Source: Sphaerisporangium sp040685555
Lineage (GTDB): Bacteria > Actinomycetota > Actinomycetes > Streptosporangiales > Streptosporangiaceae
Length of the DNA: 64,000 bases
Direction of reading: 5' to 3'
Assembly (NCBI RefSeq): GCF_040685555.1
Contig: NZ_JBFBIK010000010.1
Coordinates: forward strand, 45,206-109,205
Part shown: positions 1 to 11,834 of the stretch, in pieces
Layout: each line of letters opens with the position of its first letter
Position numbering within the stretch: position 1 is the stretch's first letter
Position numbers and translations under genes: made by a program
Notes under the pieces: generated by a model
The model's database searches: none
Told to the model about the DNA's origin: nothing
What the model saw: the letters and a program-made list of their open reading frames with translations, nothing else

Positions 1-1032
1 CTGCTGGAGAAGGCCGGCATGGAGGCCGCGGGCAATCCCATGCTGCGCTTCGAGGAGATCGAGCCGCAGCAGGCCAGGGCGCTTCTGGAGTTCGCCATGA
101 AGGCCACGACCGAGTCGCTGGGCCGCAAGTCGCCCAAGCTCGTGAGCGACAGCTACAGCGCCTACCACGCCTTCGCCAGGGCGCGGATCAAGGCACTGCC
201 CCCGGGCCGCAAGCGCCCCGCCCCGCTCTTCAGCGAGGCGCCGTACAGCCGCGACCGCCGCGCGATGCTCGCGGCGGAGTTCCTGGCCTCCGACGCGGCC
301 GAGCACCTCTCCGACCCCTCGGCGGCGTCCCGGTGCGCCGACCACATCATCGACTACGGCTGCGACCAGGATTTCAACCGCCCGCTGCGGGTCAGCCCCA
401 CCAAGTGCGAGACGTTCCTGCTCGACTGGCTGCCGCGCAAGGTCCTCCTCGACCCCGCCGAGCAGGAGGCCATGCCCCACGTGCTGCTGTCGTGGGTGCG
501 GTTCGCCGCCCCGAAGACCGGGCTGCCCGAGGAGGGCGTGCGGGCCACGCTGGACGCCGTCTGGGAGGCGACGGGCCGCTTCACCGAGGCCTACCGCGAT
601 CCGACGACCTTCGGCCTGGACCGGTCCCTCGTCGAGCGCCTGCTGCCCGACGGCGACCTGTCGGCCCTCGCCAGGCGGGCGTTCGCGTTCCCGTTCCTGG
701 AAGGCGTGCACGGCGACATCGACCTGTCGGCCCTGCATCCGGCCGAGGACGCCGACCGCCGCATCCTGGTGGAGATCGACCACGCGGACGAGCGCGACCG
801 TCCCGACTACGCCGAGCACCTGGCCTGGCACGAGGAGATCGCCAAGCGGCTGTGGGACGGCGATCCCGAGCAGATGTGGGAGGCCGCCCAGCGCCTGCTC
901 GACCTCGGGCACGACCGGCACGACGTGCTGCACGTGCTCATGGAGATCGCCGAGCGGATCGGCGACCACCCCGACGAGCTGGCCGCCGCCCTCGACGACA
1001 TCGCCGACATCCCCGACGAGCCCTCCGCCTAG
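1..1032 (+). CDS. Hypothetical protein, 5'-truncated by the window edge
   Basis: The reading frame is open from base 1 (ctg ctg gag aag gcc ggc precede the first ATG at 19), so the gene almost certainly begins upstream. The visible part is about 343 residues, soluble, without membrane segments or signal peptide. It is rich in acidic and hydrophobic helices. The C-terminal ~70 residues (QMWEAAQRLLDLGHDRHDVL, then an acidic tail ending DIPDEPSA) read like the helical module seen in DUF1841-type and SEC-C-linked hypothetical proteins, but I cannot assign a function. It ends 15 bp before the stop of the convergent binding-protein gene, with no clear terminator between them. Coding is well supported by codon bias; function is unknown. 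Confidence 0.75.
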   Translation: MLEKAGMEAAGNPMLRFEEIEPQQARALLEFAMKATTESLGRKSPKLVSDSYSAYHAFARARIKALPPGRKRPAPLFSEAPYSRDRRAMLAAEFLASDAAEHLSDPSAASRCADHIIDYGCDQDFNRPLRVSPTKCETFLLDWLPRKVLLDPAEQEAMPHVLLSWVRFAAPKTGLPEEGVRATLDAVWEATGRFTEAYRDPTTFGLDRSLVERLLPDGDLSALARRAFAFPFLEGVHGDIDLSALHPAEDADRRILVEIDHADERDRPDYAEHLAWHEEIAKRLWDGDPEQMWEAAQRLLDLGHDRHDVLHVLMEIAERIGDHPDELAAALDDIADIPDEPSA

Positions 1033-1047
1033 CCTTCCGGCGCCCCG

Positions 1048-2853
1048 CTAGCCGCTGAAGCCGATGTCGGCGTATTTCAGGGTGTAGAACCCGGGGGCCC
1101 CGATGTTGGCGAGCGTGGACTTCACCCCCCAGTTCTGCGGCCGCTGGTAGAGCGGGAGGACGTTGACCTTCTGCCAGATCAGCTTGTCGGCCTCGTTGGC
1201 GTCGCTCCTCGCCCGTTCGGCGTTGAGATCGGACGAGGCCCGCTTCATCGCCGCGTCGATCTCGGGGCTGCCCGACCTGCCGAAATTGGCGTTCCACCGG
1301 ACCTTGCCGTCCGACGACTTGACCCCGTTGGCGTACGTGCCGTAGCTGCTGGAGACCGGGAAGGGAGTGCCGATGTAGGAGAACGGCGCGATGTCGAAGT
1401 TTCCGGGAATCACGTACTTGGAGAAGAAGTCGTCGTTCGGCACCGACTGGATGGTGACCTTGACGCCGATCCGCTCCAGCATGGCCTGCGTGAGCTCGCC
1501 CTCGGACTTGCTGAGCTGGAGCCCGGCGGGGATCACGAAGCGGACGGTGAGCACTTTGCCGGCCTTCTGGCGGGTGGGGCTCGCCCGGCGCCAGCCGGCG
1601 GCGTCCAGCAGCCGCTCGGCCTTGGCCGGGTCGTACTTCCCAAGCGCGCCGGAGTTGTCCTGATAGCCCGCCTGGGTGTTCATGAAGAAGTGGTTGTTCA
1701 GCAGCGCGCTGTTCCAGTTGAGGCCCTGCAGGTCGGACCGCGCGATCACCTCGCGGTTCAAGCCGAGGACGATCGCCTGGCGGACCTTGGCGTCGGAGAG
1801 CGCGGGACTTTCGCCGTTGAACGTGAAGTGCCGGAAGTCCGGACCGGCGGCCTGCCGGATGACCGCCCCCCTGGCGCTCCTGGCCCTCGCGTAGTCGGGC
1901 GCGGAGGGCCCGACGTCGAAGACGTCCAGCTCGCCGTTGGTGAACGCCCCGACCAGCGCGTCGGTGTCCAGCGAACGATAGATGATCTTGTCGAGCTTGG
2001 CCCTGTCACCCCACCAGGCGTCGTCGCGGACGATCGTCGTCGTCTTGGCCGTCTGGTCGAAGGAGGCGAACTTGAACGGGCCGGCGGTCACGGGGATCCG
2101 GTTCAGCCAGCTCGTGTTGAAGGCGTCCGGCGTCGCGTTCGTCGACTTCGGGTAGAGCGGCCAGAACAGCGACTGCCACTCGGAGAACGGGCTCTCGAAG
2201 GTCACCACCACCTCGTAGTCGTCCCTGCCCCGCGCGACGCTCGCGATGTCCTGGTATCCGGTGGTCGCGGCGACGTGGAAGTCGGGGTTCTTGCCGTTCA
2301 GGGCCTTCCACTGTGCCTCGTAGTCCTGCCAGGTGATCGGCTTGCCGTCCGACCACCGGGCCCTGCGGTTCAGCGTGTAGGCGACCACCTGCCGCGGACT
2401 GGTCGCGGTCACCCGGGCGTCGGTGACGTAGTCGGTGTTCGGGGTCGGGGTGGCCTTCTCGTCGGAGCGGAACGCGGCGGGCATCAGGGCGTCGATGACC
2501 TTCTTGACCTCCGCCAGGTTGCCGTCGACGTGGTTCAGGTTCCACTGCGTGGGGAACTCGGTGAGCCCCCAGTGCAGGACGCCGCCCTGCCTGACCCGGT
2601 CGCGGGGCATCGGGTTGATGTCGAACGCCTTGATCGCCGGCGCGATCTTCCCCGTGGCCGTACCCCCCGAGCCACCCGAGTCGTTCCCGCAGGCCACCGG
2701 GGCGAGCGACAGGGTGACGGCGAGGGCGACGGCCACCAGCGGGCCCCGGCGAGCGCGCGCGAGGGCTCTGATCGGCGCGCCCACCGGCGAGGGCGCACCG
2801 GCTTCTCCGCACGGCTCCCCCGCGCCCGGCCGTCCCCTCCGGACTGCAGTCAC
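1048..2853 (-). CDS. Peptide/nickel-type ABC transporter substrate-binding lipoprotein (SBP family 5)
   Basis: About 601 residues. The N-terminus has a basic stretch, a hydrophobic segment and a lipobox ending in V-A-C-G, followed by a Gly/Ser linker, so it is a secreted lipoprotein. The body carries family-5 signatures such as RRARWSDGKPITWQDYEA and ILGLNREVIA-like helices typical of DppA/OppA proteins that capture peptides or similar ligands outside the membrane. I place the start at GTG 2853 because AGGAGGAAAC sits directly in front of it; the longer frame to 2886 would run through the AT-rich leader. It is the last gene of the operon permease B, permease C, fused ATPase, binding protein, 39 bp after the ATPase stop, with its own ribosome site. 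Substrate is not decidable from sequence. Confidence 0.9.
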   Translation of the reverse strand: MTAVRRGRPGAGEPCGEAGAPSPVGAPIRALARARRGPLVAVALAVTLSLAPVACGNDSGGSGGTATGKIAPAIKAFDINPMPRDRVRQGGVLHWGLTEFPTQWNLNHVDGNLAEVKKVIDALMPAAFRSDEKATPTPNTDYVTDARVTATSPRQVVAYTLNRRARWSDGKPITWQDYEAQWKALNGKNPDFHVAATTGYQDIASVARGRDDYEVVVTFESPFSEWQSLFWPLYPKSTNATPDAFNTSWLNRIPVTAGPFKFASFDQTAKTTTIVRDDAWWGDRAKLDKIIYRSLDTDALVGAFTNGELDVFDVGPSAPDYARARSARGAVIRQAAGPDFRHFTFNGESPALSDAKVRQAIVLGLNREVIARSDLQGLNWNSALLNNHFFMNTQAGYQDNSGALGKYDPAKAERLLDAAGWRRASPTRQKAGKVLTVRFVIPAGLQLSKSEGELTQAMLERIGVKVTIQSVPNDDFFSKYVIPGNFDIAPFSYIGTPFPVSSSYGTYANGVKSSDGKVRWNANFGRSGSPEIDAAMKRASSDLNAERARSDANEADKLIWQKVNVLPLYQRPQNWGVKSTLANIGAPGFYTLKYADIGFSG

Positions 2854-2860
2854 GTTTCCT

Positions 2861-2884
2861 CCTATATATAGGTATATGTCCGGC
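2861..2884. promoter_or_regulatory. AT-rich palindrome in front of the binding-protein gene
   Basis: CCTATATATAGG (2861-2872) is a perfect 12-bp palindrome and runs into GTATATGTCCGG. On the minus strand the 16-mer CGGACATATACCTATA (2882-2867) recurs exactly on the plus strand at 11630-11645. It lies 14-29 bp upstream of the GTG start, overlapping the ribosome-binding region. In such GC-rich DNA it stands out; it could be an operator or an RNA control element. No regulator is identified. Confidence 0.4.
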
Positions 2885-2892
2885 ATTGGCCG

Positions 2893-5000
<2,108 letters not shown>

Positions 5001-5004
<4 letters not shown>

Positions 5005-5912
5005 CCCCGCCTCCTGGCGCCGGGATCGAAGGCGTCGCGCAGGGAGTCGCCGATCAGGTTGACCGCGAGGATCATGATCACCAGGCCTCCGGCGGCGAAC
5101 CAGAACGACCACGGGGCGTACAGCGCGGTCCGCGAGCCGTCGGCGATCAGGCTGCCGAGCGAGACGTCGGGCGGCTGGATGCCGAACCCGAAGTACGACA
5201 GGCTCGTCTCGGTGAGAATCGCGGCGCTGACGTTCAGCGTCGCGTCCACGATCAGCAGGGACGCGAGGTTGGGGATGACGTGCCTGAAGATGATGGTGGA
5301 GGGCGGCACCCCCATGAACCGCGCCGCCATGACGTACTCCCGTTCCTTGATCGCCTTGGTCATCCCCCGGACGATCTTCGAGGTGACCATCCACAGGAAC
5401 AGCGTCAGCATGATCACGAACAGCAGCCAGCGCCCCCCGGTGAACAGCGGCGACATGATCGCCAGGATCAGGAACGCCGGTAGGACCAGGAGCAGGTCGG
5501 CGACCCACATGAGCGTGCGGTCGGTCCAGCCGAGGAAGTAGCCGGCGAACGAGCCGACCGCCGCGGCGACGCCGGTGGACAGCACCGCGACGAGCAGGCC
5601 GACGATCAGCGACTTCTGCGCTCCGCGCAGCGTCACGGCGAACACGTCGGTCCCGGTCTGGAGCGTTCCGAACCAGTGGCCCGGCGAGGGCGGCCGCATG
5701 AACGCCGAGAAGTCCATGTCGGTGTAGGACCAGCGGTAGAACAGCGGGCCGAGGAAGGCCAGCAGGAACATGGACACCAGCAGGCCGAAGCCCAGCCGCC
5801 CCTGCCGGGAGCGGAAGAAGCGCGCGGCCACCACGCGGGTCCTGGACGGGACGCGGACGCGCTCGACGCCCGCCTCGACCTCGGCGAACTCCTCCTCCGG
5901 CAGCGTCATCAT
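5001..5912 (-). CDS. Peptide-type ABC transporter permease, DppC-like
   Basis: 303 residues. A soluble N-terminal stretch of about 35 residues is followed by a first membrane helix (FGLLVSMFLLAFLGPL), then the binding-protein-dependent transport domain with several membrane helices. The EAA-like loop is visible in the segment around KAIKEREYVMAARFMGVP, which contacts the ATPase. The N-terminal extension plus membrane segment matches the OppC_N arrangement. The start ATG-ATG immediately follows the permease B stop (TAG ATG ATG), and the stop overlaps the ATPase start, so the three genes are translationally coupled. It forms the membrane channel with permease B. Confidence 0.93.
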
Positions 5913-6896
5913 CTAGCCCACCCGCACCCTCGGGTCGAGGAAGGCGTGCAGCACATCGGAGGCCAGCGAGGCGAGCAGCACGGCCAGCGCGGCGAAGCAG
6001 CTGATCGCCGCGACCATGTTGACGTCGTTGGTGCGGATGGAGGCGACCAGCTCCTCCCCCATGCCGTGCCAGCCGAAGACCGACTCGGTGATCGTCGCGC
6101 CGACCAGCAACGAGCCGAACGTGAACGCGAAGTAGGTGACCGCGGGGATGAGCGCGGTCCGCAGGGCGTGCTTGACCAGCGCGGTGCGCCGGCGCAGCCC
6201 CTTGGCCATGGCCGTGCGGACGAAGTCGGCCTCGATCACGTCGAGCATCATGTTGCGCTGATAGCGGCTGTAGACGGCGACCTGCCCGACCGCGAGCGAG
6301 AGCGTGGGCAGGGCGAGGTGCTTGACGCGGTCGAGCAGCGCCGCCCCCACGCCGCCTTCGAGCCCCGGGCTGGTCTCGCCGCTGACCAGGAAGATCTGCG
6401 CGCCGAGATGGTCGTTGAGCCAGACCGCGCCGATGATCAGCATGTTCGCCAGCACGACGGTCGGGATCGCGAGCACGAGGAAGGCGGCCACGGTGGACAG
6501 CCGGTCGAACCAGCCGTACTGCCCGACCGCCGCGCAGGCCCCGATGAGGACCCCCGCCACGCTGCCGAGCACCACCCCGAGCAGGATCAGCCGCAGCGTG
6601 ACGCCGAGACGGCGCCCGAGCTGGGCGTCGACGCTGTCGCCGTTCCAGGTGCTGCCGAAGTCGCCACTCGCCACTCCCCCGGCCCACCTGAGGTAGCGCT
6701 CGAAGAGCGGGGTGCGGTCGTTGAGGTTGTACCGCGAGAGCTGGGCGTCGACCACCGCGGCGGGCGGGCGGGGAGTGCGCCCCTCGTAGTTGGACCGGGG
6801 GTTGAGCGCGGTGGCGGCCAGCATGTACGCCAGGCTCGTGGCGACGGCGATCAACACCGCGTAGTTGACCAACCGGCGGAGCAGGAACCCTGCCAT
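5913..6896 (-). CDS. Peptide-type ABC transporter permease, DppB-like
   Basis: About 327 residues from ATG 6896. The N-terminus AGFLLRRLVNYAVLIAVATS is the classic first helix of DppB/OppB permeases. It carries a periplasmic-side loop (LSRYNLNDRTPLFERYLRW) and the cytoplasmic loop DVIEADFVRTAMAKGLRRR that docks the ATPase. I prefer ATG 6896 over the GTG eight codons upstream because an AAGGGGG ribosome site precedes it. It is the first gene of the importer operon; about 225 bp separate it from the end of the AAA+ gene upstream, so the operon promoter should lie there. Confidence 0.92.
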   Translation of the reverse strand: MAGFLLRRLVNYAVLIAVATSLAYMLAATALNPRSNYEGRTPRPPAAVVDAQLSRYNLNDRTPLFERYLRWAGGVASGDFGSTWNGDSVDAQLGRRLGVTLRLILLGVVLGSVAGVLIGACAAVGQYGWFDRLSTVAAFLVLAIPTVVLANMLIIGAVWLNDHLGAQIFLVSGETSPGLEGGVGAALLDRVKHLALPTLSLAVGQVAVYSRYQRNMMLDVIEADFVRTAMAKGLRRRTALVKHALRTALIPAVTYFAFTFGSLLVGATITESVFGWHGMGEELVASIRTNDVNMVAAISCFAALAVLLASLASDVLHAFLDPRVRVG

Positions 6897-7121
6897 CGCC
6901 CCCCTTCCGCCGATTGCCACGTCATGCCGGATGACCCGCCGCGAGGGGCGGCATGCGACCCTCCGTGCCCATCCTGCTACATGACGTAACCATCCGGTGA
7001 CAAGAAAGTGGTCGATCGGGCCAGGTGTCGGACCCGATGACCCTCAGGTGCCCGGCTCCGGCCGGTCGGCGAACCTCGCGACGCCGCCGCCGAGCGCCTC
7101 CCGAAGAGGGACCGGGCCGGT

Positions 7122-9476
7122 CTAGCGGTCGGCGAGCTCGTCCACCGCTGTGCGCACGTCGTCGCTGGTGATGGTGGTGAGATCCTCGGCGCTCGCGGTG
7201 CCGCCGCGCCCGGCGAGCCGTACGTCGCGCCCGAGGGCGGCGCGCTCGAACAGCGAGCGGGCGAAGCGGCCGTTGCCCAGCTCGTCGATCAGGCCCTCGG
7301 CGCAGACCCACGAGAACACGTCGGCGAGGTCGCGCTTGGCGGACTCGTCGAAGCGGTCGCCCGAGTGCTCCGCCAGCAACCCCGCGATCTCGGTGAGCTC
7401 GGCCGGGCTGTAGGACGGGAACGTCACGCGCTGGTTGAACCTGCTGGCCAGGCCGGGGTTGGTGGCCAGGAAGCGCTCCATCTCAGAGGCGTACCCGGCC
7501 AGGATGATGACGAGACGGTCGCGGTCGTCCTCGGCGCGTTTCAGCAAGGTCTGCACGGCCTCGACGCCGAAGGCGTCTCCCCCCTGGTAGCCGCTGTTGA
7601 CCAGGCTGTACGCCTCGTCGACGAACAGCACGCCGCCGAGCGCCCGGTCGACCAGCTCGTTGGTCTTGATCGCCGTGGCGCCGAGGTGCTGGCCGACGAG
7701 GTCGGCCCGGGAGGCCTCCACCACGTCGGGGCGGGACAGCAGCCCGAGCGCGGCGAAGATGCGGCCGAGCACGCGGGCCACCGTGGTCTTGCCGGTGCCG
7801 GGCGGCCCGACGAAGACGAAGTGCCGCATCTGCGGCGGGGCCGGCAACCCCTGCTCCTGGCGCATCCGCGCGACGCGGAGCTGCGCCGCGATGGCCTTGA
7901 CCTGCCGTTTGACCGGTTCGAGACCGGCCATGCGGTCGAGATCGGCGAGCGCCTCCTCAAGGCTCGGCGTGGCCTGGTAGCCGCGGAACCTGGCGGTGAT
8001 CTCGTAGAACGCCTTGGTGAGATCGGCGGTGGTCGTGGTGACGAGATCCTCACGGCTGGGAGAGCCGCCCGCGCCCACCACGCGCACGTCGCGGGCCTGC
8101 GCCGCCGCCTCGACCAGGCTGCGGGCGAACCGGGCGTTGCCCAGCTCGTCGATGAGCCCGCGGCGGTGCACGTCCTCGAACAGGCCGAGCAGCACTGGCG
8201 GGGCGTCCGACGAGAGCCGCTCGCCCCGCCGCGTGCGCAGGAGCTCGGTGATGCGCAGGAGCTCGGGCGGCGAGTAGGTCGGGAACTTGACGCGGGTGGA
8301 GAAACGCGACGACAGGCCGGGGTTGGAGCCGAGAAAGGTGGTCATCTCCTTCTCGTAACCGGCCAGGATGACGATGAGCCGCTCGCGGTCGTCCTCCGCC
8401 CGCTTCAGCAGGGTCTGCACGGCTTCCGCGCCGAACCTGTCGGACTGGCCCTCGCCGGAGTTCATCAGGCTGTACGCCTCGTCGACGAACAGCACGCCGC
8501 CGAGCGCCTGGTCGATCAGCTCGTTGGTCTTGATGGCCGTGGCGCCGAGGTACTCGCCGACCAGGTCGGCCCGCTGCGCCTCTACGACGTAGGGCGTCTC
8601 CAGCAGGCCGAACGCGTAGAAGATCTTGGCCACGGTGCGCGCCACGGAGGTCTTGCCCGTGCCCGGCGGCCCCACGAAGACGAAGTGGCGCATCGGCTGC
8701 CCGGTGGAGTAACCGGCCTCCGCGCGCAGCCGGGACGCCTCGATCGAGGCCGCGATCGAGCGCACCTGCTCCTTGACCGGCTCCAGGCCGATCATGCTCT
8801 CGAGCTCGCCGAGGGCCTCCTCGACGGAGATGGGCGGAGGCGTGCCGCGCTCGGGCGCGCCGTCGCGCTCGCCGCCGCCGTCCCTGACGCGCTGCCTCGC
8901 CTGGACGGACGACGCCTGCGCCTGCGATGCCGCGAGCCTGCGGCGCACCTGGCTGGCCTGGATGAGGCGGTAGACCAGGACGGCGACGGCCACGCCGTAC
9001 GCCGCCCACAGCGCGCCGTCGGGGGAGAACGTGGCCACGGCGAAGGTGACCATGGCCGCCGCGCCGAGGGCGGCGAGCGTGGTCACCCACGGCGTCACCC
9101 ATCTGATCAGGTGGGCGGCGATCCCGACCAGCACGCCGAGGAAGATGAACAGCGTGGGCAGCGAGGAATGCGGCTGCACGTAGCCGCCCATGACCACCAT
9201 CACCGACGACCACGCCACCACGACGAGCACGGTCGCGGCGGCGCGGGGGAAGCGCAGGGTCAGCTCGGCGAAACCAAGAAGTAACAGCGTGGTGAGGAAC
9301 GTGGACAACGGCGACCAGCCGAGCACGACCGCGAGGATGAGTGCGCCGATGAGGACGGCCGCGAACATGACCCGTCTCGTGGCACGGGAAAGCTGGAAAT
9401 AACGTAGTCGGACATGCTCGAACGCCTCACGGGCCGCGGCGCGCCCCGCCGGCCGGGCCCTGTCGGAGTCCCGCAT
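7122..9476 (-). CDS. Membrane-anchored protein with two tandem CbbX/SpoVK-type AAA+ domains
   Basis: 784 residues. The first ~170 residues hold about five hydrophobic segments, then a short linker. Two related AAA+ modules follow: Walker A GPPGTGKTSVAR near residue 269 and GPPGTGKTTVAR near 557, each with Walker B GGVLFVDEAYSL (about 327 and 614) and a conserved LIDELGNARFARSL / LIDELGNGRFARSL C-terminal lid helix. Such modules resemble those of CbbX, SpoVK and the EccA proteins of type VII secretion, which remodel protein substrates. Here they would sit on the cytoplasmic face of the membrane. A GGGGAGG ribosome site precedes the ATG. The upstream gene in the same direction is a TPR/membrane protein, 208 bp away, a plausible partner. 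No ESX components are in the window. Confidence 0.85.
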   Translation of the reverse strand: MRDSDRARPAGRAAAREAFEHVRLRYFQLSRATRRVMFAAVLIGALILAVVLGWSPLSTFLTTLLLLGFAELTLRFPRAAATVLVVVAWSSVMVVMGGYVQPHSSLPTLFIFLGVLVGIAAHLIRWVTPWVTTLAALGAAAMVTFAVATFSPDGALWAAYGVAVAVLVYRLIQASQVRRRLAASQAQASSVQARQRVRDGGGERDGAPERGTPPPISVEEALGELESMIGLEPVKEQVRSIAASIEASRLRAEAGYSTGQPMRHFVFVGPPGTGKTSVARTVAKIFYAFGLLETPYVVEAQRADLVGEYLGATAIKTNELIDQALGGVLFVDEAYSLMNSGEGQSDRFGAEAVQTLLKRAEDDRERLIVILAGYEKEMTTFLGSNPGLSSRFSTRVKFPTYSPPELLRITELLRTRRGERLSSDAPPVLLGLFEDVHRRGLIDELGNARFARSLVEAAAQARDVRVVGAGGSPSREDLVTTTTADLTKAFYEITARFRGYQATPSLEEALADLDRMAGLEPVKRQVKAIAAQLRVARMRQEQGLPAPPQMRHFVFVGPPGTGKTTVARVLGRIFAALGLLSRPDVVEASRADLVGQHLGATAIKTNELVDRALGGVLFVDEAYSLVNSGYQGGDAFGVEAVQTLLKRAEDDRDRLVIILAGYASEMERFLATNPGLASRFNQRVTFPSYSPAELTEIAGLLAEHSGDRFDESAKRDLADVFSWVCAEGLIDELGNGRFARSLFERAALGRDVRLAGRGGTASAEDLTTITSDDVRTAVDELADR

Positions 9477-9684
9477 TTTGCCTCCCCGGTCGCCTCCCGG
9501 TTATACCGCACAAGGGCCCCACGCGCGCGTCCCCGGGCGCGTGCCCTGCACAACGCGCCGCGAGGTCCCTACGGAGAGGAGCCCTCGACGGGCGGGAAAC
9601 GCTCGGGGACCCGGCTTTCGACGGTCCTGGGACACGCTGCCGTACAGGGATCAAGGTCCGGGCGAGCCGTGTGGCGTACGGGGA

Positions 9685-11589
9685 TCAGGGTCTGCGGGGG
9701 GAGGTGCGGGCCTCGTGGCGGCCGGGGTACTCGCCGACGACGACGTGCTTGGGCGTCACCCGCAGCACGTCCTCCGCTGAGTCCGAGAGGGCGATCCCGC
9801 GCACCTCGGCCCAGAAGCGCCGTTCGATCGGGTCGGCGACGAAGACGGCCACCCGCGGATCGCGCTCCGCCGCCGCCCATGCCTCCTCGGCGGCGTTCAG
9901 GCGCAGTTCCCCCGACGAGCTCACCGAGGTCACGGCCCCGACGGCCAGCGTGCGGGGTCCTCCGGCGTCGGTGTAGGACAGCACGACGCTGCGGGAGTAG
10001 GTGAAGGCCCGCCGCACCTCGGGGCTGAGCGCGACGGAGGGGCTGACCTCGCCCGGCAGCCGTGGACCGCATCCCTCGCAGAGGATCAGCGAGGCCCGCC
10101 ACGGCCCGGCCGACCCCCGCCACCAGGCGCGCGCGGCCCGCGCCACGAACGCGAGCACCACGACCAGCAGCGCGCCCGCGACCGTCCACCACGCCCGCTC
10201 GCCGATCCAGGGGGCGAGCCCCAGGACGGACACGGCTCCCGCCACCGCCAGAGCGGCGGAGGATACGAACAGGAACGCCAGCGCCACCGCCAGCCACCAG
10301 TCGGCACGCAGGATGCCGCGCATCCGCGACCGCAGGCCCCCCCTGTTCCGCACGTACAGCATGGCGACCGGGACGCAGACCCCCGCGAGCGCGGCGCGGC
10401 GCTCGGCGGCCACCAGGGGCAGCACCGCGAGCACGGCGAGCACCGCCACCAGGAACCACAGGCGCGCGGCCACGATCCACAACGTCACGCCGGTGTTCCG
10501 CCGGCCGACGCGCTCGGGCGGGACGGCGGTGAACGCGGCGAGCGCCCGTACGGGCCTGCCCCGCCAGGCCTCGGTGAAGGCGCGGAGGATCAGCACGGCC
10601 ACCCCGTTGAAGAGCACCAGCCCGAGCAGCCCGGCCCAGAACCCGCCGAGGACGTCCTCCCACCCGACCAGGGTGGGCGCCGAGCCGGCGGCGACCAGCG
10701 GGACGACCTCGCTCGCGAGCGACCAGGCCGGCAGCGTGGCGAGCGCCGCCGCGTACGCCGCCACCACGAGAAAGGTGACTGACACGGCGACGCAGAGCCA
10801 CAGGTCGCGCGCGAGCATGCCGAGCACGTACTTCCACACCGTGATCTTCCGGCCCTGCCGCACGGTCGCCACCAGCACAAGGAGCAGTACGGCCGCGCCG
10901 CCGATGCGCGCCTCCACGCGCAGGTCGTACCAGAAGGCCAGGACGGTCACGACGGCCAGGGAGATCGCCAGCAGCACCCGGACCTGCCTGGCCCACACCT
11001 CAAGAGCGCGGCGGGAGCGGCCGGTCTCCCGGGGGTCGACCGTCCACGTGGGGTCGTGGTGGTCGCGGGGCCGCTCCCACCGCAGGAACGTCAGGCCGAG
11101 GTTGATCCGCGCGCCCGGGTGGTCGTCGTCCCGCCTCAGCGCGGCCCGGTACGCCACGGCGGCCTGCTCGTGGTCCCCGCGCAGCAGGGCGAGGTCGCCG
11201 ATGAGGACGTGCGGGTCGGGCTGCTCGGGGGCGAACCGCACCGCCTGCTGAGCGTGGGCCCAGGCGTCCCGCCACCGGCCGGGGAGCCTGCGGAGCATCG
11301 AGCCCATTCGTAGCCGCGCGGCCCAGGAGCCGGGTGCGAGCCGGACGGCGTCCTGGGCCGCGACGACCGCCTCGGAGTCGCGGCCGAGGCGTTCGAGGGC
11401 GAGACTCGTCAGCCGATGCCCCCACTCGCCGTCGGGGTCGCGTTCGACCGCCTCGCCGGCGGCCTCCAGCGCCCCCTCAGGCTGATCACGCGCCAGCCTC
11501 GCGACGGCGACCACACACCAGGCCCGGGGATCGGAACGGTCTCGCGGGGATGGCACCGGAGAGGGATCTGACTCGCTGGCGTTCCCCAC
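9685..11589 (-). CDS. TPR-repeat membrane protein with a possible flavin-reductase-like C-terminal domain
   Basis: 634 residues. Residues ~20-190 are tetratricopeptide-like helix pairs (for example DPRAWCVVAVARLARDQPEG, SWAARLRMGSMLRRLPGRW, DPHVLIGDLALLRGDHEQAA). Residues ~205-470 contain several strongly hydrophobic segments, so the middle is a polytopic membrane domain. The last ~150 residues are soluble; the stretch AAERDPRVAVFVADPIERR followed by FWAEVRGIAL resembles the split-barrel core of pyridoxamine-phosphate-oxidase-like proteins, but this is only an impression. The start is a GTG with a weak ribosome site, so it may be a few codons off. It lies upstream of the double AAA+ gene, same strand. 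Function unknown; a membrane scaffold is inferred. Confidence 0.8.
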   Translation of the reverse strand: MGNASESDPSPVPSPRDRSDPRAWCVVAVARLARDQPEGALEAAGEAVERDPDGEWGHRLTSLALERLGRDSEAVVAAQDAVRLAPGSWAARLRMGSMLRRLPGRWRDAWAHAQQAVRFAPEQPDPHVLIGDLALLRGDHEQAAVAYRAALRRDDDHPGARINLGLTFLRWERPRDHHDPTWTVDPRETGRSRRALEVWARQVRVLLAISLAVVTVLAFWYDLRVEARIGGAAVLLLVLVATVRQGRKITVWKYVLGMLARDLWLCVAVSVTFLVVAAYAAALATLPAWSLASEVVPLVAAGSAPTLVGWEDVLGGFWAGLLGLVLFNGVAVLILRAFTEAWRGRPVRALAAFTAVPPERVGRRNTGVTLWIVAARLWFLVAVLAVLAVLPLVAAERRAALAGVCVPVAMLYVRNRGGLRSRMRGILRADWWLAVALAFLFVSSAALAVAGAVSVLGLAPWIGERAWWTVAGALLVVVLAFVARAARAWWRGSAGPWRASLILCEGCGPRLPGEVSPSVALSPEVRRAFTYSRSVVLSYTDAGGPRTLAVGAVTSVSSSGELRLNAAEEAWAAAERDPRVAVFVADPIERRFWAEVRGIALSDSAEDVLRVTPKHVVVGEYPGRHEARTSPRRP

Positions 11590-11629
11590 GCCGTCATGGT
11601 CCGTTGCGGATCACCGATTTACTAGGTGT

Positions 11630-11658
11630 CGGACATATACCTATAGCTCTCTAGAGAG
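11630..11658. promoter_or_regulatory. Repeat of the 16-mer seen at 2.87 kb plus a 12-bp palindrome
   Basis: CGGACATATACCTATA (11630-11645) is identical to the element before the peptide-binding-protein gene. It is followed at once by CTCTCTAGAGAG (11647-11658), a perfect palindrome. The pair sits 41 bp upstream of the TPR gene (minus strand) and about 177 bp upstream of the exporter gene (plus strand), a divergent promoter region. It is a candidate operator; the regulator is unknown. Confidence 0.4.
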
Positions 11659-11834
11659 GTCGGCGGCGCCCCAGCTTGATCACCCATCCCACGTGCCCCT
11701 GGAGATCATGGCCCCCGGGTCTGGAACGCTTCGCGTGGGCGGGACTCAGCCGTTGCACCAAGCGGCTGAAGAATCACCCGAGATTGGCCTAAGCTGCCAC
11801 GCATGTTCAGCAGGTCGCGTCCATTTGAGGGCCC

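Noticed and set aside
2833..2886. Start of the peptide-binding protein at 2886
   Set aside because: The extra 11 residues (MPDIYLYIGGN) come from the AT-rich leader; GTG 2853 has an ideal AGGAGG site.
5005..6687. Extension of the ATPase frame to 1264 codons
   Set aside because: Upstream of GTG 5004 the translation is Arg/Ala-rich nonsense mirroring the two permease genes, which are clearly real.
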